Assembly (NCBI GenBank): GCA_028456385.1
Contig: JALNQF010000133.1
Span: forward strand, 1 to 64,000
Reading direction: 5' to 3'
Source: Ophiosphaerella korrae
Lineage: Eukaryota; Ascomycota; Dothideomycetes; Pleosporales; Phaeosphaeriaceae
Length of the DNA: 64,000 bases
Notes under the pieces: model-generated
Database searches by the model: none
What the model was told of the DNA's origin: nothing
Seen by the model: the letters and a program-made list of their open reading frames with translations, nothing else
Made by a program: the position numbers and the translations under genes
Shown: one piece after another, positions 1 to 12,167 of the stretch
Numbering within the stretch: the stretch's first letter is position 1
Layout of the letters: the number at the start of each line of letters is the position of its first letter

Positions 1-12
1 TTAGTAAGTTTA

Positions 13-45
13 TAATATTAGTAAGTTGTAAACTTACTAATATTA
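13..45. repeat. AT-rich perfect inverted repeat (hairpin)
   Basis: Two 15-nt arms (13-27 and 31-45) are exact reverse complements around a 3-nt loop. It lies in non-coding, repeat-bearing DNA at the window edge and may be the end of an element that continues to the left. Confidence 0.8.
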
Positions 46-244
46 GTGCGAAAATAAGAGATATAAGAGATAACTCCCTTACAGTAACGTTATAGATAGC
101 TATAGTGCGTCGCTATAAGAGTAGTGTGTCTCCTTTAATAGCTTAAAGAGCAAGCTGTATCTAATATTTATTAGAAGGCTATAGATGTTGTTGTTGTTGC
201 GACATTATAGGGTAGTGGTGGTTTTAGTGGGGGCTTGGCAAAAG

Positions 245-278
245 TGACCGGCGAACCCGTGTGATCGGCGAACCTGTG
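245..278. repeat. 17-bp direct repeat, two adjacent copies
   Basis: Copies at 245-261 and 262-278 share the core CGGCGAACC and differ at two positions, both C versus T. The C/T-only differences fit decay of repeats by repeat-induced point mutation, but two sites cannot prove it. Confidence 0.7.
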
Positions 279-511
279 GAGTACGTTACTTCTTAGGCTA
301 TATACCTCTTTTAGCTTAGTAGCCTTTTTAAGCCTAACTCTCTTAGCTTTTTAAAGCTTATACTCTTACTCTTCTTTTTCTTTAATACTCTAGTTGTCAG
401 ATTACGAGCCGCTGCTAGAGCTCCAGCGCAACGATTGCTCTCGCTCAACACTGCGCCAAGCTGAGATCGCAATCTCGACTCAGCTGGAAACCCTTCGGAG
501 CCGGAAACCCC

Positions 512-1711
512 AGTCATGTGTATGATTAGTCAGATTCCGCTAACGTTGGTTGACGTCGGTTATAATTAGGCCCTGTTTGGTGCGCGCGAGTTGGAGCAGC
601 CAGTGCGACCTCCAGTGCGCGAGTAGTAGAGCCGAGTTGTGGCCGAGGACCCACCGGTCGGCGCCACCCATCTAACCGAATTTGAGAGACGCGATTGCTG
701 CCGTGTTTGGTGCAAACTTGTCCTGGCCTCTTCAGTGCGCGGGTCTCTCACGACCTCCTCAACCTCATGGAGCCGCCGCTGCCAATCTCTCTTACTACTT
801 ACGTGCCTACTTAATCGTAAGTAGTCGACGAGCTCATCAAATATAGGCTACTAGAGGCGAGTCTTACTGTATAACTACTATAGGTCACCTCTACAATCCT
901 CGAGCCACTACTACCTGCGACTACTACTCGATTCAAAGGACTAAACTCTAGTTAGCTTATCTCGCCGAGCCTCTATAATAGCATAGATAGAGGCCTACGC
1001 TGCTGCTATAGTAGCGATAGCTGCGGCGTGCCGAGCTGCTAACGTCATCACGTGACTGTGTTGGAGTCAAGAGAGTTTGTGTTGCTGCCCGAGAGGTGCA
1101 ACACAGTTGGCAGCTCCAATACAGCCTTAAAACGGTATAGGCTGAGTCACTTTGGCACTTGTAGGGGTGTAAAATTAGGTGGCCCACCTAGCTCCAACAC
1201 ACCTCCACTGATGCGACGAATACCTGCCGGATCACCAAACACAAGCCCAACTCCAACTCCAACACACCTCCGCGACCGTGTTGGAGGTCCCACTGGCCTC
1301 TCCAACGCGCGCACCAAACAGGGCCTTAGCCTCGCTCAGGGACTTGATTCTCTGCTCCGTCCTTTAAGGACCCACGATCCCTCACCCTCGATGCCCTACC
1401 CACGTTGCGTTAGATACAAGATATCGCCAGCGAAACCAATAACCACGTCTCCACGAAATGATAACCCACAATATGGCTTATGCACAAGAGAGCATACAGC
1501 TTGTGCTCGACAACGCGCTAGACATGATACAGTTTGTGCTTGCAATAGCACTCAAGTAGGCGTCCGTGAAGACACCAGGATAATACATAGGAGTTGTGGT
1601 CCCTCGCTGACATGATGTACACGTTGTATATAGCTAAGGTGTAGGGCTTAGATTCTAGAATAACTTTGAGGATACAACACTAGCACAATCTGACTAATCA
1701 TACGCGTGACT
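512..1711. repeat. Outer 25-bp inverted repeat enclosing the MITE
   Basis: The sequence at 512-536 matches the reverse complement of 1687-1711 at 23 of 25 positions; both mismatches are C/T transitions. The pair encloses the 569-1325 MITE, so this looks like an older DNA element (about 1.2 kb) into which the MITE inserted. No transposase reading frame is present between the arms. The exact outer ends were not fixed. Confidence 0.6.
569..1325. mobile_element. Tourist/PIF-Harbinger-like MITE (757 bp)
   Basis: The ends are inverted: the left begins GGCCCTGTTTGGTGCGCGCG and the right ends with its reverse complement. Imperfect similarity continues inward for about 45 bp (TTGGAG and ACCTCCA motifs are shared). 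Both ends are flanked directly by TTA (566-568 and 1326-1328), a 3-bp target-site duplication. A GGCCCTGTTTGG-type terminus plus a TTA duplication is the hallmark of Tourist/PIF-Harbinger elements. No reading frame resembles a transposase or Myb-like protein, so the copy is non-autonomous. Family assignment rests on the termini only. Confidence 0.75.
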
Positions 1712-1851
1712 CCGAGTCACGCCCTAATAATTCTTTAAATCTAAGCTCCTACAAGGGAAGACCCCCCTCTTCTTTTTATGTGCTGTCGAAGCGTTTATCA
1801 TTTATCTATGCTAGAACCTTAGGGTCCGGCGCTGGACGAGGTTTTCACTGA

Positions 1852-2009
1852 AGAAACGTCCCAGTCAGATTTGTCTTCCCGGAGAGGCCTCCCAATCAGA
1901 TTTGTCACCCCGGAGAAACGTCCCCGTATTTGTCTCCCAGGGGAAACGTCCCAGTCCAATTTCTCTTCCCGGAGAGGCGTCTCAGTCAGATTTGTCACCC
2001 CGGAACAGC
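1852..2009. repeat. Tandem repeat, about five units of ~32 bp
   Basis: Imperfect units share the cores CAGTCAGATTTGTC and CCCGGAGA and alternate between an AAACGTCCC type and an AGGCSTCYC type, so the higher-order period is about 64 bp. Reading frames on both strands cross the array, but their products are just repeats of the array and are not taken as genes. Confidence 0.75.
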
Positions 2010-3900
2010 TTGATTGGCACATGAGCGTCCTAGTCGATTGGTTCCAGGAGAGGCCTGAAAAGTCACGAGTTCATTGTTACTGATCACAAGCAGGCAGAAT
2101 TGCCTAGATATATATACTCGCGTACCTAATCCCTGTTACGCTATGATATTAACACAGGAGATTTAAGCTCAGCAGAAAACCCTTCTCAAAGATCTAAGCC
2201 TCCTGTAAGATCTATTGTATATTCGCATTAAGTTACGTGCAATTTGCTTGATAAGGGCTAATTTGCTATTGTCTTAGGAGTCGTACAGACTTGTTCCTAT
2301 CTCTATATATTCATTCAGCTGATGTATCTCCTCCTTACGCAAATTACCTATACGCTTTTGTAGGCTAGCGAGCTTCTGCATACGCATTGCCTTCCTCTGC
2401 CTCTTCTACTCCTTCTAATTAAGCTCTAGGACTGTTGGGCACGACTGGGGATGTATTTGCCCGTTTGTATTGGATTCACTTGCCAATTCGTGTAAGAAGT
2501 TCAACGTGGGTAAGTCGTGAGGGTCGTAAAGACATGCATGCTGCATTATAGATCCTAGGCAAAGCCCAAGTTCCGTGGTTCCAGTTTTAGGATATCTAAA
2601 CGCCAAGGCTGCCAAATTTTATTTTTGTCAATAGGGACCCATTTAAGTTCCGGTCTAAGAATAAAAGCAATCCCGCATTTGGGACCTTGGAATATAGGAG
2701 GAGGGGATGCCAGATCTAGGAACCAGAACACTAAAATAACGTTGATACAAATAGCGTTAGGGTCGGGGACAGCCACCAGGGAAAAGAGGAGTGAATCACG
2801 CTTAATAGATGGATGCTCGGTCCCTTTGGTCGCGGCTGATAGGCTACAGTACTTCTAGATAGACACCTACTGCATAGGACAATCAATAACTTCATTCCCC
2901 TCACATCTATATACATACGCATCTTGCGACAATTGCGACATGATGTCTAATTATAGTATATCAGCTGTGGACACTTGGTTTTTGTATAACTTCAAGTAGT
3001 GGCATTATATGACATATATCTAATTGTAGTACAATTTGCAATACTTTATCTCGAAGTAATGTGGTGTGAGGGATGTCGGCTTGAATGCATCTTCTTTTAC
3101 CATATATAAGGAATCTGCTGTCCAACTGAGAGATCAGTCCCCAGACTGGGAGGCAATTAGCTTAGAGAGGATATCACCCTAGTAAGGAAAGACAGATAAA
3201 CATGCTTCTTTTAGATATTATTTCCTATAGCTCCTTGCAACATGTTGCAGCGGTAGTCATTCCGTCTTAGTCTAACTCTTCAGGTCTATCGTGCTCAGCA
3301 GCAGGTGCATTAATGATCAAATCAAATCTATATCACACCGATAACGACAGAGCTAAATTCGTTACTCGGCCTTCTCCGCCGCGGCGCCGCACTTCGCCCG
3401 GATTCCTGATGAAATCACTAGAAAATACCAGAGTGAAATAGTAATTGTAGCCTTAGCCATGCTACCTGCTTCTGCCTAGCTTACAGCAACTAAAAATGCG
3501 AGAAATGACGACGTAGCAGATTAACGGCACGAAGACTACCTAAATTATCTTCTCCTGATAACTATGAGCAAGGCAAGAGCAATCTACCTCCGCCAAAGAA
3601 TTCTACAATGCATTATTCTTTATGCACATCTAGCATTGATACAAGTAGGAGCGATTATGTTGCATTTTTAGTTGACCGAGGCTGACATCCCGCACCAATG
3701 AATTGCACTTCGAGGATTACATAACTATCTACCCCACATCCGTCTTATACCGCGGAACAACACTTGTGAGCCCCACATCTGCGGAGAATAAGCTGGAGTC
3801 ATGTTGATATTCTCGATCGGTATGCGTCAATATTTCATTAACATTAACTTTGGGCTATCAGAGAGAAGCAGAAGGCTGTACATTTTGCCCGGCTTTTAAC
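2010..3900. other. Gene-free intergenic region
   Basis: No reading frame above about 75 codons and no recognisable protein on either strand. The base composition is visibly AT-richer than the genic part. The last few hundred bases are the likely promoter of the P450 that starts at 3901. Nothing else could be identified. Confidence 0.6.
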
Positions 3901-5567
3901 ATGATGTTTGAATCATTGCCGAGCCTTCCGCTATTCCTTTTGTTCTCCCTCCTCTTCGTAATACCTGCTATTGCGCTCCTCCGTGATGTGTGGCTATATT
4001 TTCGAATGCCTCCTGGCCCTCTGCCTATCCCATTTCTTGGAAATAAATTCCAGCTCCCAAAGTCCAAGCCATGGATAAAATTTCAGGAATGGTCCAAGGT
4101 CTACGGTCCCATCTTCACAGTATGGGTTGGCCGAACGCCCACTGTCGTGATCTGCGACCCCAATATCGCAGTGGACCTGATGGAGAAACGAAGTACCAAA
4201 TACTCGTCTCGCCCACGGATGGTCGCTATGGGTGAGATATTATGGGATGGCGCGAGTATATTGGTACAGCCGTATGGCAAAGAGTGGAGCGTAAGAAGGA
4301 AACTGCTGCACCAAGCGTTGACGCCAAAGGCTTTACGGCTGTACAAACCAGTGCAAACAGGTAAGTTAGCGGATCTGGATACAGAACAGGTGACTGACTC
4401 TTTACAGCTGAGGCTTCCAAACTGTGCCACCAGTTGTTAGAAAACCCATCCAATTGGGAAAAGCTCTTGGAGCGCTTCACATCAAGCATTGCATTCTCAG
4501 TTGCGTATGGTCATCGTATAGACTCACTGGAAGCAGAAGTCATATACCAGCGTTTCAAGTTCATGCACACTGCAGCATCACTTAACGTGCCTGGTCGGTA
4601 CATGGTTGAATCATTTCCTGTTCTCAAGCACATCCCGGATGTACTTGCTCCATGGAAAGCTGAGATCAAAGTGCGTGGTCGAGAAGAAGCTGCCGCCAAC
4701 ATGGCCCTTGTCAATGGTGTTCGCGACGACATGGCGCGCGCGAAAACTCGAGGAGACGACATACCTGATTCGCTCTGTAAGCTTCTCTTGGAGATGCGGG
4801 AGAAGGAGCACATTCCGCTCTCGGAGCGCGATTTTTCATATATCCCTGCGTCGCTCTTCGGTGCGGGATCAGACACGACGGCGTCGACTCTCTGCACGGC
4901 ATTTCTCGCTCTTGTAACGCATCCCGAGGCACTTCAAGCTGCTCATTTGGAGCTCGATACTATAGTTGGGTCTGCTCGGACACCAACGTTCGACGACGAG
5001 AAAGACCTGCCGTATCTATGCGCTCTTGTGAAGGAAGTGCTACGGTGGCGTCCAGTTGCCGTACTTGGAGGAACGCCGCATGCTTCTACGGAGGACGATT
5101 ACTACGAGGGTTACTATATACCAGCAGGTACTACTGTGTTGGGCAACTCATGGGCAATAAACTTGAACGAGGAGTACTATCCCGATCCACACCGCTTCGA
5201 CCCAAAGCGCTTCCTAAACACGGCTCCAGGTGAAATATCAAATGCGCAGGCAAAGCCATCGGCAAAAGCTCATCCAGCCAAAGCTGGGCATTCATCATTT
5301 GGCTGGGGAAGACGCATCTGCCCTGGAGCTGGTCTTGCTGAAAATAGTTTGCTCATTGCATTGGCTAAGATTATCTGGGCTTTTGATATTCTACCGATCA
5401 AAGGCGTATCATACGACACATTCGCATACACTGAAGGCTTCAATATCCGACCGCAAAAATTCAGGTGTGATATTAGAGTGAGGAGTGAGGCGCATCGCCA
5501 GGTTCTTGAGGACGATCTTAGAGTTGGGGAAACTGTTCTTGAACGATTCACGCCATTTCGTGAGTAG
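3901..5567 (+). CDS. Cytochrome P450 monooxygenase
   Basis: Two exons, 3901-4360 and 4408-5567, with a 47-nt intron (GTAAGT...TTTACAG), give 539 residues. An N-terminal membrane anchor (about residues 5-30, leucine/phenylalanine rich) is followed by the proline hinge PPGPLPIPFLG. The I-helix oxygen-binding motif is GAGSDTT, the K-helix ExxR is EVLR in KEVLRWRP, and the heme loop is FGWGRRICPG with the cysteine thiolate ligand. It is therefore an ER-bound, complete class II P450 of normal length. The style resembles fungal O-methylsterigmatocystin oxidoreductase-like P450s, but the substrate cannot be read from sequence. An in-frame ATG at 3850 would add 17 residues; 3901 is preferred because the anchor then starts at once. 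It converges on an acyl-CoA ligase gene. Confidence 0.93.
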
Positions 5568-6009
5568 GGGATGAAGTATCTTGATAGTTGTAATGCATTT
5601 TATTTCTTTCATAGGCAGATTAGGGCTGTATCTAACTGAAGCAATAAGCGATGAACTATTATATTTACTTGAAACTGAGGCATTAGTTACGTAGAGTATA
5701 TAATATACTCAGTCGATACTAAGCGGTATATATATTGTGTAAGCAGAAGATTCGATTGAAATTTTAGCAAATTTGATCACTCAGTATCATCCATGACGAT
5801 CCATTAGGATCCAGGCCATCTTCACTTTGCCAGCATGGAAGCTCAGCAGCCATAAATAGTCGCTGTTGTGTACCATTTCAGATTCCTTCATTTTCTTTAC
5901 GAACACAAATGATCTAAAACTCTTTACAGCTGATTGTAATCAGGCCGCCCCCAATCCCAACACGACTCATACCCCACTCCATCATCAATCAACCACCTAT
6001 CCTACTCTA
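5568..6009. other. Convergent 3' intergenic region
   Basis: AT-rich stretch between the stop codons of the P450 (+) and the acyl-CoA ligase (-). It holds the two 3' untranslated regions; no gene or terminator motif is distinct. Confidence 0.6.
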
Positions 6010-8067
6010 TTACAACCCCTTCCCTTCCTTCACCATAGCAATTCCCATCTCCCTCAGCTTAAACTTTTGAATCTTCCCACTCGCCGTCTTCGGATACGTA
6101 TCAACCCAAAACACAAACTTCGGCACTACACCACAGTCAGCTTATTCTCACCCCCTAGTGCAACATAGAAAAAGCATACCAAGATGGTGACTCAGTTTCT
6201 CCCTCACCCACGTCCTCACCTCGTCCACGCTAACATTTCCCTCCTCGCCATCCTGCCTCACAACAAACGCAGCAACCACTTCCCCATACCGCTCATCTGG
6301 CAAGCCCGCAACGCTAACCTCCTTAACCTTCGGATGTGCAAAGAGGCAGTTCTCAACTTCAAGCGGGTGAATATTTTCGCCGCCTTTGATGATGAGGTCC
6401 TTGATGCGACCTGTGATTTTGATGTAGCCGTCTTCGTCCATGCATGCCTCGTCGCCCGTGTGCATCCAGAGCACGCCGTTGGCGTCAGGGACTAGGGATT
6501 CGCGCGTGCGTTTTTCATCGCCCCAATAGCCTTTCATGACGAGGTAGCCGGAGACGGCGAGTTCGCCGCGTTGGTTGACGGCGAGCGTGTGCGACCAGTT
6601 CGAGGGGTTTACAATTTTGGCTTGGACGTGGGGGAGGAGTTTGCCGACGCTATCGATGCGCTTTTCCAAGGGGTCGTCAGTCGTGGTCATGGCTGAGACG
6701 GGGCTGGTTTCGGTCATGCCATAGCAGATGGTGAGTTGAGTTAGGTTGAGCTGTTTGTGCAGTTTTCGCATGAGTTCGGCGGGGATGGATGAACCTGCTG
6801 CTATTCCGGTGCGAAGGTACTGATAGCCGTCGCGTGGGGCGGCGCCGTGGGAGAGGAGGTCGAGTTCAGCTACGAACATGGTTGGTACACCGTAGAGGGC
6901 TGTAGCTTTGTATTCACGAACTGCTTCGAGGGTGGCGAGTGGGTCAAAGGCTTCTTTGGGGAAGACAATGGCAGAGCCGTGTGTGGCTGTTGCCATGTAG
7001 CCGAGAATGCATCCAAAACAGCTAAAATGGGTTACTCACTGTAAAGTAACAATAGAAATAATGTACATACTGGAAGAGTGGAGGCGGGCAGCACACAACA
7101 TCGTCTGGCGTTAGCAACATCCTATCACCAATGCCGTTCCCGTTATTCAAAATACTTTTGTGACTCAAGCATGCCGCCTTAGGCATACTCGTGGTGCCTG
7201 ACGTAAATTGTATATTCGCAATTTCGTCCGGTTCCAGCCCCTGGTTCTCCAGTGCATTGCCTTTTCCACCATCTTCAACCACTTGTTCAAATCTGCGCAT
7301 GCTCTTGTATTCTGAAGCATCTATTCGACCACTCGAGTTATCTACTAGCACTACATTCTGCAAAGATGGTACAAGTTCGGATTCGAACGATGAGCCAGCA
7401 AGGTTCGGTACGAGATGTGTAAGGAGGGAAATGTTGGATCGTGGGTCTTTACGTGGAAGGTTCGTTTCGGCGCCAATGATGAGGTGTGAGGTATGCAGGT
7501 GGTTTAAAGCTGAGAGGACTTGCGGTGCGTTGAAAGCTGGATTTAGTGGTACCTTTAGTAGGTGTCAGCTTTCAATTCATTCCCTGGCATTAAGGAGATG
7601 CGCTACTAGTATGGCCCCCAGTTTAAACAGCGCGTATGTCGTCTGGGTTTATCATTAGCGCTGGCCATATAGAATATCACTAAACCTTACAATCGCAAAT
7701 TCAATATTATTCCCCAGTGATACAGCAACCCTCTGACCTTTGGTGACACCAAGCTTCTGTAGACCACGAGCTAGCCTATTCGAGTCGCGGTCGAGCGCAT
7801 CGTACGTGAGGATTGTTCTTTGGTGGTGAGATATGACTCTGTTTCTCAATCAGCGCAGCTACCAGGGTTTGCTGGGGCAGCCGTACGCATTACGGTCACC
7901 ATACTGCTTCACAACACTCGCAAAATGTTCTGGAACCGTTTGCTCAAGTAATGGAGGCTATTTTTGTCAGCTATAATAAGTTCGCACTCTAGTAGCTCGA
8001 GTTCATGCCTCGGTCGGTCCCACAGCAAAGGCCTCGGTGAGAAGGCCACGCCTAGTGTTATAAACAT
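6010..8067 (-). CDS. AMP-dependent acyl-CoA synthetase/ligase (ACSF2-like)
   Basis: ANL-superfamily enzyme that activates a carboxylic acid through an acyl-adenylate to its CoA thioester. Exons joined in frame read: [35 protein letters not shown], then [20 protein letters not shown], the P-loop-like motif [11 protein letters not shown] (A3), the YGMTETSP motif (A5), [15 protein letters not shown] (A7), [16 protein letters not shown] (A8), and the catalytic lysine region KTASGKIQK near the C-terminus. Recognised introns include 7839-7886 and five more of about 45-60 nt. The 5' end is unresolved: the ATG at 8067 is frame-compatible with a 92-nt intron (7958-8049), but a mitochondrial-leader-like stretch ([11 protein letters not shown]) inside that interval suggests another splice. 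No peroxisomal SKL is seen at the end. Acid substrate unknown. Confidence 0.88.
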
Positions 8068-8329
8068 AGGATAGTGGCGCTCGAGAGCGAGCGAACAGCG
8101 TCCGAAACATATCTGCTCAACAAATACATTAAAGAAAACATGGAGAGCAGAGACATGGTGCCTCCTGTACAGTTTAACAAGCGGGTCTCGGAATTAAGCC
8201 GCGGATGGTATCCCACGATGGATGAAATTGCGGGGTAGCTCCACTAGCTTAGAGCCTCATCTAATTAGTTATAATATGAGCTCTTGGTAGACATATCTAT
8301 AAGTGAATGAAGCCATGCCAAAATGCTTT

Positions 8330-11300
8330 CTATCTTTCAAACTCCAACACCCTTCGACTTGCATCACTGGCCGATCTGTTCCTAGTTGGTTTGAGGTCGC
8401 CACTCGTACTAACTGGCGACAGGAGCTCCGGCGGCGTATCGCCCTTAGACGTGTCAACACCTGCTGTTTCCGCTCCTTCAAGGAGGTCAGCATCCTTCGC
8501 ATCTTCCTCTTCATCCTCCTCCTCCCTGCCATGTCTCGCCTCCTTGTCCAACTCCTTCTGTGCCTCATCGTACCTTCGTCTAACTTCCGCGGCAACCCGC
8601 ATGCCATCGGTAACAATATTATCTAGCATCCCTCTGAGTCCTTTACCTGGCGGTACGACGCCTGCGCCTGCACCGCCAACAACACTCAGCCCAGCAACAG
8701 GGCCGGCATGTTTGCCCGCATTCGAGAAAGTGGTAAGATGAGTAGAACTCGAGGAGAGAGGTAGTAACTCATCGGCAAGACGGAAAGATGACGAAAATCC
8801 AACTTCGAAGAACTGCTCGAGTACTTCGTCGGCAAGGATAACCATGCGGAATGTAGGCAGTGTAATGTGTAGAGGTTTATTAGGATCCAATGCTAGGTTG
8901 GCGGATTTTGCTTTTTGATTGCGTCCTGGTTCCGATCCGGTATGGTTGGACGGCGTTGGCGAGAGAAGCATGTCGTCTGACTTGATCGATGCTTTCGTTG
9001 TTTTTGGGGTTGTAGGTGCCGATCCAAAGTCAATAAGATCATCTTCATCATCATCCCCAATCGCAAAGTTGTCGACGCTGTCGCTGGCTTGCTGCATCTC
9101 TTGACTGTCTTGGTTCGACGGGTGGTCGGGGTCTGCATATTCAAAGCATCTCCGAATGAAAGCGGAAACACTACTTAAGAATTGTTCGTCCCGATTGAGT
9201 CGCTCTGAGCTATGGTTTGTTCTTATGTCGGTGGTAGATGCTGATGGACTTGCATCTTGAACCCCACGACGAGAGAGGAACAAAAGAGCTTCTGATATCC
9301 TTAGTATACCTTCGCGATCCACTTTGCCGTCGCCATCGTCATCGTACAGCTCAAAGAAGTAGCTGATGTTTGACATGATATCTTTAGTTCCTTTTACGTG
9401 TGCAAAGCCTGTAACTACGTTCTGTAGCGACAATGAGTCGGTCATATCCACGTCCCAGCGCCGGAATAAGCGTCGCATAAATTCATGCTCTGCAGGCTCT
9501 GGCCCAGAACCCCATGGCGATGTCGGAGGCTTGCTCTTCAGGCTGCCACCGAAGTAGGAATGTGTCGACTGGACGTTGTTGGACTCGGGAGGGGGGCTCG
9601 GGGAATCAGTGATTGCCCACTTTGCGATACCTGGTGCTTATGTCAGCCCAGCTATGGTGAGGCACATAGAGCCAACTTACCGGCCAAGAACTCTCTGAAA
9701 GCATCGTAGTCCATTTGTGTTGGGCTGGGTCCAAGAGCTACCCTTCCTTTCTCTGTGCTATTGCCCGCAAAGCCAGTTACAACCTCTGTTGCCTTGAGTC
9801 TACTCATTTTCGCCTTTCTCTCCGCTTCTTGCTGCATGATTTCTGCCCGTTGTTGTCTCTCGTAGAGAACAGCGTAGAACTTGTCATAAAGAAACCCTAA
9901 ATCGGCAACACTAAGCTTCTTGCTTTCTGGTCCAAGATTCCTGATAGATGTGCGCTTGGCGAAGCTCTCTATACTTTCCAAAACAGCATCCTTGTGCTTC
10001 GCACGCTGTTCTGAGATTGTGTTCTGCGTAATGCCAGCAAACTCCTTGAAAGCTACGACCATGAGCTCCTGGAAACGAGTAACTGCCTTGAGCTTTGCGT
10101 TCTCCGATCTCGGGTGTGCCGACTCGTCAAGGCGCGAGAAGTAGGACTTTAGCACGGAAATGAAAGACCCGTCATCTGAAGCATCCAATAACTCTTCACC
10201 ATTAATCCGCAAAATGGCCAATCCGATTTGGAAGAGCACTTTCGGGCCCTCTAGGAAGAAAACATCTAAGACACGGAAAGCAAAAATTAGGGGCATAGAG
10301 TTGATGTAGAGCGATAGAAACCAGGGCAAAGAAACGACAGATAGCTGCACGTCTGATTTAACTAAATGGTCCCAGAGAATAGGCATGGTCTTCTCCACAA
10401 GCGATTCGAATACTTTCTGGTCCAAAAGGGTTCCGTACATGGTTTGTGAATAGTAGCCAGGAAGTAAGCGATCACATAGTACAGATAAGAGGAAAAAGGC
10501 CTGGGGCTCGGACATGTATCTTTTTTTGTTAGATGCAAATATCCATGGCCAAGGGGTAATACATACATGAGTAAGGCTGCTACAACAATGTTCATGGCCT
10601 GACAATAGCCAACTTCTTCGTTTGTCCAGCTGTACGCTGTCAAGACTCTGCGTAGCCTGCCAATACCGTCTTCGCTCTGGAAGCCAGGATACTCAGGTAG
10701 ACTTCTGTTCAAGTCCTTCTCGATCTCATCGATTGCCAGCGATTCTCGACCGGAGTACTTTTGCAACGTCTCAGTGTATAAATTGGGGTTTTGTAGGCGC
10801 AAGAAGAACGAGCCGGAGGTGAGCTCCCACATCTCGCCTCGCAGTCGGTTCGGCAGGCCAACGCGGATGAGTTTATGGAAGGTGGGCTGCCGAATGAGGG
10901 TGGCGCTACGGCCATTATCTGCCATGCGTCAGTGTGGAGGTGTGGCAAGAAAAGTGAAGAGCGTACCGCGTAGATACTCGCGCCAAAGCCTGATTTTGGT
11001 GGCATCCCTCAGCTTCCGCGCATTGCCTGGATAGCGGAAAATAATGCCGAGGCCAGTATCTGGGTGTTCCTTGGCTGGCTTTGCACCGTCTTCACTTGCT
11101 CGCTTCTCCTCGGCGTCTGTCAACAGATACTCGGAATAGCAATGGCCAACCACGCGCCGCAGATTGTCAACTTCCTTGACGCCCTCTCGCAGGCCTTTCT
11201 TGAGGCCATCACAGAACCGCTCACAGGCCTGACGCGACCCAGCTAGCTGAATGGTCAGCTTCTGGCCAGCAGGCGCCTGCGACTTGGAGTCTGGTGTTCC

Positions 11301-11777
11301 GTTCCATGTCGTGATCGCCAGCGCGAACATGTAACTTTGGCTGTGCAGGCGTTCCACTCGCCGGATACCGCATAGGGGCAGGGTGAAGCCGTTGCCAGCC
11401 GGGCCTGCGCCGTGTGTTTGCCCGGTGAAGGAGCTGCTGGAGCTCAGGGTGGCCGTGTTGACAAAACTTGAGGCCTGGGTGGAGAAGCATAAATACTGCT
11501 CGCTCAGGTGCAGCTTCCCCACATAGTGATTGCCCTGGCCGCGCTCCTTCTCTGCGGATGTGACGTCGCCAGCACCCCTCGTCGAGTGGTGGGGAGAAAG
11601 GGTCAGTTCGGCGGTAATTTCCTGGAGAGGATTCTGGGTGTCGGGAAGACGGAATTGGTGGCGGAACAGGGTGCCTTTGGAAGGCCTGCGGTCGGTGGTA
11701 GCTGGGGCAGCTATGTTGTTCAGCGTCGGTTCGATATACGACTGGGCCTTCTGCACCAGGCTCGTGATGTTGAACAT
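8330..11777 (-). CDS. GRAM-TBC-EF-hand RabGAP (Gyp2/Mdr1, TBC1D9 type)
   Basis: Four exons (11777-10967, 10918-10567, 10519-9681, 9630-8330) with introns of 47-50 nt give 1100 residues. Exon 1 carries a GRAM/PH-like N-terminus ([17 protein letters not shown]). The TBC domain has the arginine-finger motif IEKDLNR (IxxDxxR) and the glutamine-finger GYCQAMN, so a dual-finger Rab GTPase-activating mechanism is expected. Downstream is an EF-hand loop, [14 protein letters not shown]. The C-terminal ~350 residues are low-complexity, acidic and serine rich. Domain order and length match the fungal Mdr1/Gyp2 and animal TBC1D8/9 families, which act in endosomal recycling. The ATG at 11777 was chosen because the sequence before it has no protein character. 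Confidence 0.92.
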
Positions 11778-12167
11778 AGCTTCGGGCCGGCCACGCGTTA
11801 AGTGGGCTGTACGTTTGTGCTTATTTTCCTCTGCCTCATTGCGCGGAGAACAGTAGTAATGCGCCCTGGTCGGTCTGCTAAAGTAGGGAGCAGATAGGGC
11901 TGAGTTGCGAGGGGCGTGTGCCACACCGCTCGTGGCTTGAGACTAGGTGCCAAGACTTGGACCCCGCCGCCTTCCGCCGCCCCAGTTTCATGCGACTCAG
12001 ACATCACCAAGCACATTTCAGGTCATGCAATCAAGCCATGTGCGAGTAGGCAAGGATGCTTTTGAAGGCTTAAAAGTTGCCTTAATCTATATCTAGTCTC
12101 TGTACAAGTCGTTTTCTTCAAGGCTTCACATATTACGCCTCTATTCGCTGACAACTTTCCCCCTCCT
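11778..12167. other. Intergenic region between RabGAP start and SDR stop
   Basis: Both flanking genes are on the minus strand, so this is the RabGAP promoter plus the 3' end of the SDR gene. No further feature was recognised. Confidence 0.6.

Noticed and set aside
7655..7890. Frameshift in the acyl-CoA ligase near its 5' end
   Set aside because: An intron of 48 nt (7839-7886) joins RNA and VISHH exactly, so the gene is not broken here.
8303..8741. Plus-strand frames of 107-144 codons
   Set aside because: They mirror the low-complexity C-terminal part of the RabGAP on the other strand.
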